64,000 bases of DNA from Prionace glauca (GCA_037974335.1 CM075760.1:22429538-22493537); one strand, 5' to 3'. Shown: positions 10,921 to 21,814, numbered from the stretch's first letter. Program-made: numbers and translations. Notes: generated from the sequence alone by a model not told the origin.

Positions 10921-11211
10921 GGTTTAGTCTTAAAAAAGGCACAAAGAATCAGACATTTACAAGGATACACACACACACACACACGTATTGGAGCCTACAG
11001 AGAAACAGGGGGGCGTACACAGATTCAGACGCAGACATATAGAGATCCTGGTAACTCTAAAGATACAAGGGCACACACAGTATCAGAGGCATATACAATG
11101 TCTCAGCTTATACATTACCAAACTCTCTCTCGTAGTTCCAGACTTTTCAATGAGTTCAAGCAGGCAACAGTTGACCTGTGAATGCTGACAGTGAGAAGAA
11201 TAGAAAAAATC
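10921..11211. repeat. CA microsatellite and spacer
   Basis: A short (CA) run lies at about 10968-10984. The rest has no recognised element. Confidence 0.5.
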
Positions 11212-11228
11212 CGTCTCTGAGTGGTCTC

Positions 11229-11264
<36 letters not shown>

Positions 11265-11285
11265 GACCAATTGCGCCACAGAGAC
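11212..11285 (-). tRNA. tRNA-Asn (GTT)
   Basis: A 74-nt minus-strand tRNA with acceptor GTCTCTG/CAGAGAC fully paired, discriminator G, A box 'tggcgcaattgg', anticodon loop with GTT in 'ggctgttaacc' and B box 'ggttcgagacc'. No damaging change is seen. Confidence 0.94.
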
Positions 11286-11710
11286 TGAGACAACAGCTGT
11301 TTAACATCTTCTGAACTAGTGTGTCAATGACCACAATTCTATTTCTGAAAACCTGTTCCAGAACTGCAGCATGTTTACAATTCTATACAAGTCTCGTTAG
11401 GTTCCGTAGCACTGCTGTAGTGTGTTGGTTATTCCCTTTCTCCTATGAACGTGCAGGTAAAATGAATCCGTGTCTCTTATCACAGGGAGGAATTCAACAG
11501 GAGGGAAGGGAACGAACCACAAGTAGCCTCACGATCCAATACTTGCCACTCAATCATCAATAACACCATTCACCACGACAGCTGCTTCCGAATATTGCGA
11601 CCCATTTCTCTCAGGATTTCTTCCAAGATTTAATACTGCCCCTTGTTTTCTCCTAATTTTAATAGGATGTTCACTTCAATAAACAGAGCGAACGGAGAAA
11701 GAAGGGACTT
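11286..11710. other. Intergenic, no feature seen
   Basis: Spacer between tRNA-Asn and tRNA-Gly. No coding or repeat signal is recognised. Confidence 0.35.
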
Positions 11711-11781
11711 TGTATTGGCCGGGAATCGAACCCGAGTCTCCCGCGTGGGAAGCGAGAATTCTACCACTGAACCACCAATGC
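11711..11781 (-). tRNA. tRNA-Gly (CCC)
   Basis: A 71-nt minus-strand tRNA with 5' acceptor GCATTGG, A box 'tggttcagtgg', loop TTCCCAC with anticodon CCC and B box 'ggttcgattcc'. The 3' acceptor strand CCAATAC leaves one C-A mismatch at pair 2. Likely functional or nearly so. Confidence 0.88.
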
Positions 11782-12242
11782 TGCTCTTCCTAAAGCTATT
11801 CCCACATGCTCTCTCTTCCTTTACACTCAGCAGCATTGTAATTTCCTTACTTTATCCTTTCATTCCCCAAATGCCCACAAATGCTCTCACTCAAATCTCA
11901 GACGCAACATCGCACAAGCCTCTCATGCTGTTCAACACCTTCCTTTCATTCACAACCGCATCTCAAACTTTCACCCTTCCTCCAAAACACAAGCACTCTG
12001 CAACAATCCCCCTCTCACACAGCCTCATTCTCCCAAATATGCCTCTGCTTTCACCACATCAGTCTAAACAAACTTAAAACGTGTTTACATTACTTGCACA
12101 CTGTCTCTTCTACTCTGCTCATATCACCACAATACACATCATACCATTCTGCAAAAGCTTTAAGTTGCTACATTTCTTCAAAGCTGCTACCCAGTGCGAC
12201 ACCAGGCCAAACTTCCACTTTCAACACTTGATAACACCTATA
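11782..12242. other. CT-rich spacer
   Basis: A pyrimidine-rich stretch (many 'ctctc', 'cttcc' and 'ccaaac' words) with biased, uninformative open frames. No gene is recognised. Confidence 0.35.
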
Positions 12243-12372
12243 TAGGATTACAAGTTAGCTCGGAATGAGTTAAAGAAATAGGGCTTAGGGGAGCTAGGAG
12301 GGGGCACGAGAAGTCCTTGGCACGTCGGATAAAGGAAAACCCCAAAGCTTTTTACTCTTACGTTAAAAATGC
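12243..12372 (+). mobile_element. Small LINE coding fragment
   Basis: Words such as 'gagctaggagggggcacgag' and 'aaaggaaaaccccaaagctt' resemble the region N-terminal to the reverse transcriptase in CR1-type LINEs (EKPRKF-like). It is short and diverged. Confidence 0.4.
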
Positions 12373-12838
12373 ATTAAATCTTCATATATCGAGGCCAGTC
12401 TGTGACATCTGAAAGCGCTGAATCCAACCACGAGACCCCCAGGATCCCATCTGCCTGATTCTCCCAGATACTGGTTACAGGAATGTGCACAGCGCCAATT
12501 GTCCGCACTCATACACTCCTTCTTGTCTGTTATGATTTGAAATTGTTTATATTTTTCACATTGGCTTCCAGTGTGATGAAAGCAGATCTGTGATAAGCTG
12601 ATGTTCAGTGGATTTACTGCAGTAAGGTTTATGTCAGTTCGATGCAAACATTGGTGTTTGAATGCGGTCAGTTACAGTGAAATTTAATGCAGTGGAAGGG
12701 AGCCTACTCGCTTTTACAGGAGGAACCAGCAAGGGAAATATATACACGAATAATTGTGCAAAGGGACTGATATTTCTCCCTGCTGTTCAAATTGGCACAA
12801 GTATTGATCCACGATTTTCAGGCTGTGCGCACGTGTTA
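12373..12838. repeat. tRNA-Gln upstream flank (duplicon)
   Basis: Shares the block at 12715-12800 with the inverted flank of tRNA-Glu-CTC at about 9.1 kb. Otherwise unrecognised. Confidence 0.45.
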
Positions 12839-12910
12839 GGTTCTGTGGTGTAATGGTGAGCACTCTGGACTCTGAATCCAGCGATCCGAGTTCAAATCTC
12901 AGCAGAACCT
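12839..12910 (+). tRNA. tRNA-Gln (CTG)
   Basis: A 72-nt tRNA with acceptor GGTTCTG/CAGAACC, discriminator T, A box 'tggtgtaatggtgag', anticodon CTG in 'gactctgaatc' and B box 'gagttcaaatc'. There is one C-A mismatch in the T stem. A T run follows within about ten bases ('tgtttt'), as a pol III terminator. Confidence 0.9.
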
Positions 12911-13177
12911 TGTTTTAATTTGCAAATACAGATGATGGATTGGCTGAAGGGCGTTTCATTTCAGTTTATCACCAAGTCCTCATTGAGAGGAGAATCAGCC
13001 AGACCGTTCAACTGCTGTTACTCAATTCAAGGGCAATAAGGGATGATAGAAAATGAATAAAGACAATCTCAATAATGGACCTTTTCCTCACAAGTAAAAA
13101 CAAACTTTTTGACAATGTTTCTGCCTGAAACTTTCGAAACGTCGAGCTAATATGTAACAACTATCCCACTTTTACAT
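12911..13177. other. Intergenic, no feature seen
   Basis: AT-rich spacer after the tRNA-Gln terminator. Confidence 0.35.
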
Positions 13178-13240
13178 GCAGGCTAGTGGCGCAATGGATA
13201 ACGCGTCTGACTATCGCTCAGAAGACTCCTGGTTAGCTCA
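13178..13240 (+). pseudogene. tRNA-Arg-like pseudogene, 3' half degraded
   Basis: 'ggctagtggcgcaatggata' followed by 'acgcgtctgacta' matches the 5' half of tRNA-Arg. The loop reads CTATCGC, not a normal Arg loop. After 'cagaagactcctggttag' the T arm and 3' acceptor are lost. Confidence 0.7.
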
Positions 13241-13914
13241 GAACACACCTTTAAAAGGCGTTCACAAATTCCTTGTTACTTTCGATGAAAAAGGTATTTA
13301 ACAGCTTTATACTTATTCAGACAAATGCTGCCAAGCATATTTTCAGCTTCTCTGGAGAAAGTAATATTCGGAAATTGCTAATGAACAGCAACCGACTATT
13401 TTAAGTTTTTTTCGGAAAACAAAACCTTCAATAAGATTAGGATATTAAATAATTGCTAACCTCAAACGCATTTTGGACAAAATTAAACATGTCTTTGTGA
13501 ATTTACACAATTTTGTCATTTTTTTCCATAAAAATCAGCATTTCTGATTTTGGAGAAAGCATTTCAAGCTGAGGTCAGTGCAAAGATAATATGACTGTAA
13601 TATCGAGATTCTGATAATATTCAGCACCAAACTGAAATCATACAGACTTCCCTCACCCTAGCATGTTTCAGATGGTGATTAACTATGTTAGTCTGCACCT
13701 AAACCTATTAAATTGTCTTGTAGACTGGATGACTTGCTGATATGTGCAGGTGTCAAAATAGGAAAGTTTCTTTCCTGGCAATGCATCAAACAATTTATCA
13801 TTTTTTATTTGACACAAAGCATTTGAGGCCGAGGCCAGAGCGAAGATACTATGGGTGTAACATCGAGATTCAGATAATGTTCAGGAACAAAATGGCCCGG
13901 CCGATGAAGGTATG
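13241..13914. repeat. AT-rich spacer with a local duplication
   Basis: About 13550-13640 and 13805-13890 are diverged copies, sharing 'aaagcattt.aagc.gagg.ca' and 'atcgagattc.gataat.ttcag'. A related string occurs inverted at about 39815-39860, so this may be an unrecognised dispersed repeat. Confidence 0.45.
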
Positions 13915-14190
13915 CTTTCAGGTGCAAGGGGCAAGGTTTAAAGGAGATGGACATGATAGATTTTTTGCACAGAGAGTAGGGGGTTCCTGGAACTCGCTGC
14001 CGGGGAGAGATAGTAGAAGCGGATGCAGTTGTAACTTTTAAGTCACTTAACAAATACATAAATAGGATGGGAATAGAGGGATATGGTCCCGGAAGGATAG
14101 GGGGTTTTAGATGAGTCGGGCAGCATGGTCAGTGAAGGTTTGAAGGGCCGAAGGGCATGTCCCTGTGCTGTAACTTTCTCTGTTCTTTGT
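13915..14190 (+). mobile_element. LINE 3' fragment (CR1-related)
   Basis: Coding-like words FFAQRVGGSWNSLPG match the conserved C-terminal end of CR1-type LINE ORF2, followed by the tail 'gaagggccgaagggcatgtc'. 5'-truncated. Confidence 0.75.
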
Positions 14191-14194
14191 ACTG

Positions 14195-14345
14195 CCATTT
14201 TTCTTTACCCAAAACTGAGCCTCAGACTCTGTAGCTCTATATTTAACCACTCCATCTCTGATATCTTCTCCACTCACACAACCCTGTGAGATGTCTGTAC
14301 TGATCTTATTGTGGCATCATGAGCGTTCCACATACAACATGAGTT
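14195..14345 (+). mobile_element. LINE 3' scrap (L2-like)
   Basis: 'accactccatctctgatatc' and 'gagatgtctgtactgatc' resemble the 3' region of the LINE at 34650-34985. Very diverged. Confidence 0.35.
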
Positions 14346-14589
14346 GTCTCTATAAATTCTCATCTTGACCATTTCAATTGAAATTTCAAGGCGAGCAGAG
14401 CTTTTTGAGCAGAATGGTTCAGATACCCATCCTCTTTAATGTGAACAAGTTGTTTCTGATTTCACTACAGAGGTTGTCTATTAAACATTGACTGAACAGA
14501 GGGGGTGAATGTGAGAAGCTGAAGTTTCCAGTTGAAGAGGTTCCCAGTGTCTCTGAACAGCTGAACTGGGGAAGCCTTTGGGCAGAGAC

Positions 14590-14770
14590 TGCGCTGCTGC
14601 TATTTCCCTTCCTGACCACCGGGGGTCGCTGTAACACGCCCGGGCGCTGCTCCGCGCAGTGTCACCTCTTGTGCCGCTGCTCGTTGGTGAAACATCCGGG
14701 TCCTGAAAAGAGGCGGGGACAGCCGCCATATTTCCGTGACGTCACGATCAGCCCCCCCCCCCCCGGTCGA
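14590..14770. promoter_or_regulatory. GC-rich promoter-like core
   Basis: A short CpG-rich block. A full CRE palindrome TGACGTCA lies near 14737, a 'gccgccatatt' YY1-type motif near 14722 and 'aggcggggac' near 14710. 'ccaccgggggtcgctg' near 14617 fits a CTCF core. No downstream gene could be assigned in either direction. Confidence 0.55.
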
Positions 14771-15116
14771 GGAAAAAGCGACGGTTCAGAAATGTAGAAA
14801 GTGAGAGAAATTCCCACCCGGAAATCCCGCCCGGAGCGGAACTAAAATTAAATAAAATACATATTTTTATCAAGAGGCAGGTGGCGGAACCGCGCATGTG
14901 CTGTAGTATTTTCCCAGAGCGCACCGCGCGGGAGTGATTTAAAAACAGACGGAATAAAAAACAGAAACGATTTTCCCGAATGGAGAAGGAACCGAAAGTC
15001 TGACGGTGAGGATTTGAATAATAATCATCAAGATTCAAAATATTAAAAGATTAAAATGTAACTGCCTGGGCGCATGTGCGGGAGGTGAATTCCCACAGAG
15101 TGCAGCGCGTGGGACG
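14771..15116. other. Transcribed-region candidate next to the promoter block
   Basis: A C run, then GC-rich to AT-rich sequence with NRF1-like 'gcgcatgtgc' near 14887 and 15071. It may be a 5' UTR or first exon. No protein is recognised. Confidence 0.35.
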
Positions 15117-15313
15117 CCGTCTCCCCGGCAACGCAACATGGCCGCTGGCCGTCTCCCCTGGCAACGCAACATGGCCGACGGCCGTCTCCCCTGGCAACAC
15201 AAGATGGCCGCTGGCCGTCTCCCCTGGCAACACAAGATGGCCGCCGGCCGTCTCCCCTGGCAACGCAAGATGGCCGCCGGCCGTCTCCCCTGGCAACGCA
15301 AGATGGCCGCTGG
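15117..15313 (+). repeat. 33-bp minisatellite with RFX- and YY1-like motifs
   Basis: Six head-to-tail units, the first 32 bp and the rest 33 bp, differing at a few positions. Each unit carries GTCTCCCCTGGCAAC (first unit one base shorter), an X-box-like RFX site. This is followed by 'aacatggcc' or 'aagatggcc', a YY1-like core. Open frames through it on both strands simply reflect the multiple-of-three period. Confidence 0.85.
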
Positions 15314-15545
15314 CAAAGTGATTGTGGCGCAGGCGCAGTGAGGTCTGCCTGCAGCCCATTGTCCAGATTGCCCCCAGTGGATGTGGTGGGGAGGTGCAGC
15401 AGATGGAGCAACAATCCCAGTTTCAATGGGGGGGGAGAAGCTGCAATGCTGCTCCCTGTTGTTCACTCCTCTCCCCAGTCTCAGCATTGCAGAGTGTTTA
15501 AACAAAAGGGTGCATTGTCACAGCAGCACCGAGACCTGCAGTTTA
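15314..15545. other. Promoter-adjacent sequence
   Basis: GC-rich sequence after the minisatellite, with 'gtggcgcaggcgcagtg' (NRF1-like). No gene is recognised. Confidence 0.35.
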
Positions 15546-15813
15546 AGGTTATTTATTAGTGTCACTAGTAAGTCGGTTTACATTAACAATGCAATGAAGT
15601 TACTGTGAGAATTCCCCTAGACTCTACATTCCTGTTGGGGTAACACTGAGGGAGAATTTAAGTACGGCCCAATGCCCCCTAACCCAGCACGTCTTTCAGA
15701 CTGGGGAAGGAAACCGGAGAAAACCCACACAGACACGGGGACAAGGTGCAAATGACCCACAGGTCCCTGGCACAGTGAGGCTGCAGTGTTAACCACTGTC
15801 CCACCATGCTGAC
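15546..15813 (-). mobile_element. tRNA-headed SINE, full length
   Basis: The minus strand reads from the head ('gtgggacagtggttaacact') through the core ('gggttttctccggtttcc') to a tail 'gttactg...aataaataacct'. This tail type (acting as 'gtcactagtaagtcg' on plus) differs from that of the SINE at 1.0 kb. Confidence 0.85.
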
Positions 15814-15959
15814 ACTGGGGCAAATGTATTTGGGGGGAACACAGGGCAGGTGGGGGTATCACTAACTCAATTTGATGAGGGGGGGGGGGGCATCAGGAAA
15901 AATCAGGCTGCTCTGCCCAGTGTCACCAATTTAGAATCCTATGAGTCAATGAACTGAAA

Positions 15960-16062
15960 CTCTCCAGGCCAGGTAACATCATGGTAAAGCTCCTCTGTAC
16001 CATTCCCAGTTCTACCACATCCCTCCTATCCCGGGGATCTCAGAACTGAACCATTTTTTCAA
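15960..16062 (-). mobile_element. LINE coding scrap
   Basis: 'aggtaacatcatggtaaagc' followed by 'tcctctgtaccatt' matches the antisense of the CR1 RRFTRML region. Short and diverged. Confidence 0.5.
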
Positions 16063-16064
16063 AG

Positions 16065-16690
16065 AAGTGACCAGATGTGTCGATGAGGACAATGTTTCTG
16101 ATGTAGTCTTCTTGGACTTCAGCAGGGCTTTTGACAAGATCTCACACGGGAGACTAATCGGGAACTTAAGATCCCATGGGATCCAAGGACATGTGTTAAA
16201 TTGGATCCGGAATTAGCTGAGTTACAGGAAGCAGAGGGTGATGGTGACTGGGAGGGGGGATTTTCAGACTGAAAGCTTGTATCCAGTGGGGTCCCACAGG
16301 GATCGATGTTGGGGCCCTTATTGTTTGTGGTTTATTTAAATAACTTAGTCTTAAATGCAAGACGTTCATCAGTAAGTTTGTGGATGATAGGAGAATTGTT
16401 CGGGTGGGAAAGGGGAGGATAGCCTCAGATTACAGGGGGATAGAGACGGGCGGATCAGTGGCAATGGGGATCAACGTGAGGTGATGCACTCGGGCAGGGA
16501 AAACAAGACAAGAGACTACATGATGAACAGTAGGATCCCGGGAAGCTCCGAGGATCAGAGGGAGCTCGGTGTGCATGTACACCGGTCCCTTAAGGTAACA
16601 GGACAGGTGAGTAAAGTGATTAAGGAGATTCACCGTTCACTTCTTTATTAGCCGAGTGTTTAAGAGTGGGGAGGTTATGCTGGAATGATA
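16065..16690 (+). mobile_element. CR1-type LINE, reverse-transcriptase fragment
   Basis: Translates in pieces to VVFLDFSRAFDKISHGRLI (RT motif A), a GVPQGS-like motif with LGPL, and the downstream VHVHRSLK region. Several frame breaks and missing blocks make it clearly decayed. Both ends are truncated. Confidence 0.8.
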
Positions 16691-16737
16691 TAAAATGTTG
16701 GTTAGGCATAAGGAAGGAGGAATGAGAGTGAGATGGA

Positions 16738-16890
16738 GAGGTTTGATTTTTATTCATTCATGGGACATGGGCAACACTGGCTGGCCCACCATTTACTGCC
16801 CATCTCTCGGTTCCCGAGGGCAGTTCAGAGTAAACCACATTACTGTGGATCTGGAGTCACATATAGGCCAGACCGGGTAAGGACAACAGA
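16738..16890 (-). mobile_element. Shark dispersed SINE fragment
   Basis: 'cattcatgggacatgggca', 'gcccatctctcgg' and 'tctggagtcacatataggcc' belong to the same repeat as 34296-34645 and 57190-57540 (tRNA-like head, HE1-like by recollection). The tandem array that follows begins at its truncated edge. Confidence 0.7.
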
Positions 16891-17550
16891 TTTGTATCAG
16901 TAAACCCTGCCCTAAACCTCTCACAGTTATTACAGTCTGGGCCTTGTATCAGTAATCTCTGCCCAAAACCTCTCTCAGTTATTACAATCTGGGATTGTAT
17001 CAGTAATCTCTGCTCTAAACCTCTCTCAGTGATTACAATCTGGGATTGTATCAGTAATCTCTGCCCTAAACCTCTCTCAGTTGTTACAATCTGGGCCTTG
17101 TATCAGTAATCTCTGCCCTAAACCTCTCTCAGTTATTTCAATCTGGGATTGTATCAGTAATCTCTGCCCTAAACCTCTCTCAGTTATTACAATCTGGGAT
17201 TGTATCAGTAATCTCTGCCCTAAACGTCTCTCAGTTATTACAATCTGGGATTGTATCAGTAATCTCTGCCCTAAACCTCTCTCAGTTATTACAATCTGGG
17301 CCTTGTATCAGTAATCACCGCCCTAAACCTCTCTCAGTTATTTCAATCTGGGATTGTATCAGTAATCTCTGCCCTAATCCTCTCTCAGTTATTACAATCT
17401 GGGATTGTATCAGTAATCTCTGCCCTAAACCTCTCTCAGTTATTACAATCTGGGCCTTGCATCAGTAATCTCTGCCCTAAACCTCTCTCAGTTATTACAA
17501 TCTGGGCCGTGTATCAGTAATCTCTGCCCTAAACCTCTCTCAGTTATTAT
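16889..17550 (+). repeat. 51-52 bp minisatellite, 13 copies
   Basis: Thirteen tandem copies, each with 'tgtatcagtaatctctgccc' then 'taaacctctctcagttatt' and 'acaatctggg'. Copies come in two forms, 'gggatt' and 'gggcctt', which alternate irregularly. The array starts inside the SINE fragment just before it. Confidence 0.9.
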
Positions 17551-17895
17551 AAAAATTGTTACTGAGGAGGAATTAACAGTGAGTTTAGTTTCATGTTGAA
17601 CAGGATGAGAGTTCCTGTTGTCGCCTTCTTAAAATTTTATCTTCATCTTTACAAATGTAATGATAAGTAAGAGAAAACTACCCACAGTGACCCCCAAAAA
17701 CTAGACACTATAAATCCGACCTCCAAACAATGAATCTCTTCCCAACCTCAAAGCAGATGAACAAGGTTACGAGGTGAGAAGACCCTGTCCCCAGAGTGAA
17801 CTGGGTATACAGTGAACTGGAATGATCCCCTGAACCCAGTCTCTCATCAGTGTGAAAATCATTGATGAGAAATGAGTAATCGACAATTTTGGGGT
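17551..17895. other. Spacer between two minisatellites
   Basis: Unique-looking sequence of mixed composition. No gene or known repeat is recognised. Confidence 0.4.
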
Positions 17896-19598
17896 GGCAC
17901 AGTGACACAGTGGGTTAGCACTGCTGCCACGCAGTTGCAGGGACCCAGGTTCGATTCCCGGGGGCACAGTGACACAGTGGGTTAGCACTGCTGCCACGTA
18001 GTTGCAGGGGCCCAGGTCCGATTCCCGGGGGCACAGTGACACAGTGGGTTAGCACTGCTGTCTCACAGCGCCAGGGACCCGGGTTCGACTCCCGGGGGCA
18101 CAGTGACACAGTGGGTTAGCACTGCTGCCACGCAGTTGCAGAGACCCAGGTTCGATTCCCGGGGGCACAGTGACACAGTGGGTTAGCACTGCTGCCACGC
18201 AGTTGCAGGGGCCCAGGTTCGATTCCCGGGGGCACAGTGACACAGTGGGTTAGCACTGCTGCCATGCAGTTGCAGAGACCCAGGTTCGATTCCCGGGGGC
18301 ACAGTGACACAGTGGGTTAGCACTGCTGCCACGTAGTTGCAGGGGCCCAGGTTCGATTTCCGTGGGCACAGTGACACAGTGGGTTAGCACTGCTGCCACG
18401 TAGTTGCAGGGGCCCGGGTTCGATTCCCGGGGGCACAGTGACACAGTGGGTTAGCACTGCTGCCACGCAGTTGCAGAGGCCCAGGTTCGATTCCCAGGGG
18501 CACAGTGACACAGTGGGTTAGCACTGCTGCCACGTAGTTGCAGGGACCCGGGTTCGACTCCCGGGGGCACAGTGACACAGTGGGTTAGCACTGCTGCCAC
18601 GCAGTTGCAGAGACCCAGGTTTGATTCCTGGAGGCACAGTGACACAGTGGGTTAGCACTGCTGCCATGTAGTTGCAGAGACCCAGGTTCGATCCCCGGGG
18701 GCACAGTGACACAGTGGGTTAGCACTGCTGCCATGTAGTTGCAGGGGCCCAGGTTCGATTCCCGTGGGCACAGTGACACAGTGGGTTAGCACTGCTGCCA
18801 CGTAGTTGCAGAGACCCAGGTTCGATTCCCGTGGGCACAGTGACACAGTGGGTTAGCACTGCTGCCACGTAGTTGCAGGGGCCCAGGTTCGATTCCCGGG
18901 GGCACAGTGACACAGTGGGTTAGCACTGCTGCCACGTAGTTGCAGGGGCCCAGGTTCGATTCCCGGGGGCACAGTGACACAGTGGGTTAGCACTGCTGCC
19001 ACGTAGTTGCAGGGGCCCAGGTTCGATTCCCGGGGGCACAGTGACACAGTGGGTTAGCACTGCTGCCACGTAGTTGCAAGGGCCCGGGTTCAATTCCCGG
19101 GGGCACAGTGACACAGTGGGTTAGCACTGCTGCCACGCAGTTGCAGAGACCCAGGTTCGATTCCCGGGGGCACAGTGACACAGTGGGTTAGCACTGCTGC
19201 CACGTAGTTGCAAGGGCCCGGGTTCAATTCCCGGGGGCACAGTGACACAGTGGGTTAGCACTGCTGCCACGCAGTTGCAGAGACCCAGGTTCGATTCCCG
19301 GGGGCACAGTGAAACAGTGGGTAAGCACTGGCGCCATGTAGTTGCAGGGGCCCGGGTTCGATTCCCGTGGGCACAGTGACACAGTGGGTTAGCACTGCTG
19401 TCTCACAGAGCCAGGGACCCAGGTTCGATTCCCGGGAGCACAGTGACACAGTGGGTTAGCACTGCTGCCACGTAGTTGCAGGAGCCCGGGTTTGATTCCC
19501 GGGGGCACAGTGACACAGTGGGTTAGCACTGCTGCCACGTAGTTGCAGGGACCCAGGTTCGATTCCCGGGGGCACAGTGACACAGTGGGTTAGCACTG
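17896..19598 (+). repeat. 67-bp tandem array of tRNA-like SINE heads (about 25 copies)
   Basis: A strict 67-bp period over 1.7 kb. Every unit contains the tRNA-like head of the local SINE family: an A-box-like 'cagtgggttagcactg' and a B box 'ggttcgattcc' (a few 'caattcc' or 'gatccc'), joined by 'gggggcacagtgacac'. The SINE core and tail are absent until the last partial unit, which abuts another SINE body. The minus-strand open frames of 64 residues are period artefacts. Confidence 0.95.
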
Positions 19599-19960
19599 AA
19601 CAAAGAACAACACAGCATGGGCAACAGGCCCTTCGGCCCAACGAGCCCACGCCGCCATCTTAACAATGTGTTTTTCCTCCACCTCCCTCGACCCATGTCT
19701 ATGCTTATGGTACCCCCATTGGAAACCAGATTGAGGGGAGAATAATTTAGGGACAATTTGTTACACCAATCAGCCTAATAGCAGATCTTTGGGGTGTGGA
19801 AGGAAACCGGAGCACCCAGAGGAAACCCACGCAAGCACAGGGAGAATGCGCAAACTCGCACAGAAACTGGCCCAAATCCATGTATCCGCAGAGCAAACAG
19901 TAATAGTCACTGAGCTGTTGTGGTGCCCATCTGCTGGTCCAATTTTAAGCATACACAAAA
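19599..19960 (-). mobile_element. SINE-like dispersed unit (copy 1 of 3)
   Basis: Starts 'aacaaagaacaacacagcat', includes 'cccttcggcccaacgagccc' and the SINE core 'gtgtggaaggaaaccggagc', and runs into a private segment 'atctgctggtcca' also present at 21.8-22.3 and 46.3-46.8 kb. Confidence 0.75.
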
Positions 19961-19978
19961 GACGCAAAGTACTAGGCT

Positions 19979-20228
19979 ACTCTCGAAACATCCTCTACCT
20001 TCTTCTCACCTCGTAACGTTCTTCTCTCCCATGAAAATAACCTCAAGTCCCTCAGCCTTTCCTCATAAGACCTTCCCACCATACCAGGCAACATCCTGGT
20101 AAACCTCCTCTGCACCCTTTCCAATGCCTCCACATCCTTCTTATAATGCGCGACCAGAACTATACGCAATACTCCAAGTGCGGCCACACCAGAGTTTTGT
20201 ACAGTTGTAACATGATCAGGATATTGAT
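19979..20228 (-). mobile_element. CR1-type LINE coding fragment
   Basis: The minus frame reads VEALERVQRRFTRMLPGMVG and SYEERLRDLRLFSWERRT, the C-terminal region of CR1 ORF2, from a subfamily older than the 27.9-kb copy. 3' end missing. Confidence 0.8.
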
Positions 20229-20239
20229 TTTGATGATCA

Positions 20240-20325
20240 ACCATGATAATACTGAACGGTGGGGCAGGCTCGAAGGGCCAAATGGCCTATTCCTGATTCT
20301 ATTTTCTACGCATGTTTCTATGTAA
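20240..20325 (+). mobile_element. LINE 3' terminus
   Basis: 'cggtggggcaggctcgaagg' then 'atggcctattcctgattcta' is the 3' terminal part of a CR1 copy. Confidence 0.7.
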
Positions 20326-20419
20326 CAGAACTGGGGTTATTTTTCAATCCAGCAGAAACAGACCCAAAGAAATGCGGCTCAGTCTCAATATGAAAAACAG
20401 CAAAATCCAATCGCAATTG

Positions 20420-21237
<818 letters not shown>

Positions 21238-21240
21238 CTG

Positions 21241-21599
21241 ATTTAAAACAGGGAAAAGGGAGTGAGAAAGAACCCACAAAAGCAAGTAGTGAAATTGAGC
21301 TGATTGAGTCTGATATTTTGTGGGAGTGAGGAAAAGATAAACATAAAAGCTTCTGAATTGTCATAAAAACCCAACTGGTTCACTAATGTCCTTCAGGGAT
21401 GGGTATGTGCCACCTGGGCTGGGGCTACACAAGAATCTGGGCACTGTGTGAGGTGACAGAGAGAAGTGGGAGAGGCAGTGGCAAAGGAGAGCGATTTCAA
21501 ACATCTAAACTCAACAGGAACTTTGACAGAATCCCCCAAACTCTCAATCTCCATCATCTGTAAGGACCAAGGTAGCAGGTAGGTGTGAACACCATCACC
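21241..21599 (-). other. Upstream intron of zinc-finger gene A
   Basis: It includes a SINE fragment ('aaaacccaactggttcacta' onward) that has a counterpart upstream of gene D, where it is split by an insertion. Polypyrimidine sequence precedes the exon acceptor. Confidence 0.6.
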
Positions 21600-21812
21600 T
21601 CCAAGCTCCCTTCTAACTCACACACCATTCTAACTTGTCTGACATCCACTACTAAAAGAACAGAAATTTCTTCCATATAAATACTGGGAAGACTGAACCC
21701 ATTGATTTCAGTTCCCTATACAACTTCCATTCCCTCACCAGCAAATCTATCCTTCTTCCTGGCAACTGTCTTGGAGTGAAATATTTCACTCCAAGGTGAG
21801 CTTCCAGCCACA
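21600..21812 (+). mobile_element. LINE fragment (L2-like)
   Basis: 'agaaatttcttccatataaa', 'gggaagactgaacccattg' and 'cctggcaactgtcttgg' match the family represented at 33930-34140. Coding remnants only. Confidence 0.6.
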
Positions 21813-21814
21813 CA

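Noticed and set aside
15035-15505. Long overlapping frames on both strands at 15.0-15.5 kb
   Set aside because: They come from a 33-bp repeat whose length is a multiple of three, so any open frame stays open. No known protein is seen.
17930-19560. Multiple tRNA genes in the 67-bp array
   Set aside because: B and A boxes are present but there is no acceptor stem or proper anticodon arm; these are SINE heads.
17896-19598. CRISPR-like regular repeats
   Set aside because: Repeats are directly adjacent with no unique spacers, in a vertebrate genome; each unit is a tRNA-like SINE head.
17767-19756. Many overlapping 64-residue minus-strand frames starting MSLCPRESN
   Set aside because: They step by exactly 67 bases, the period of the SINE-head array; they are translations of a repeat, not genes.
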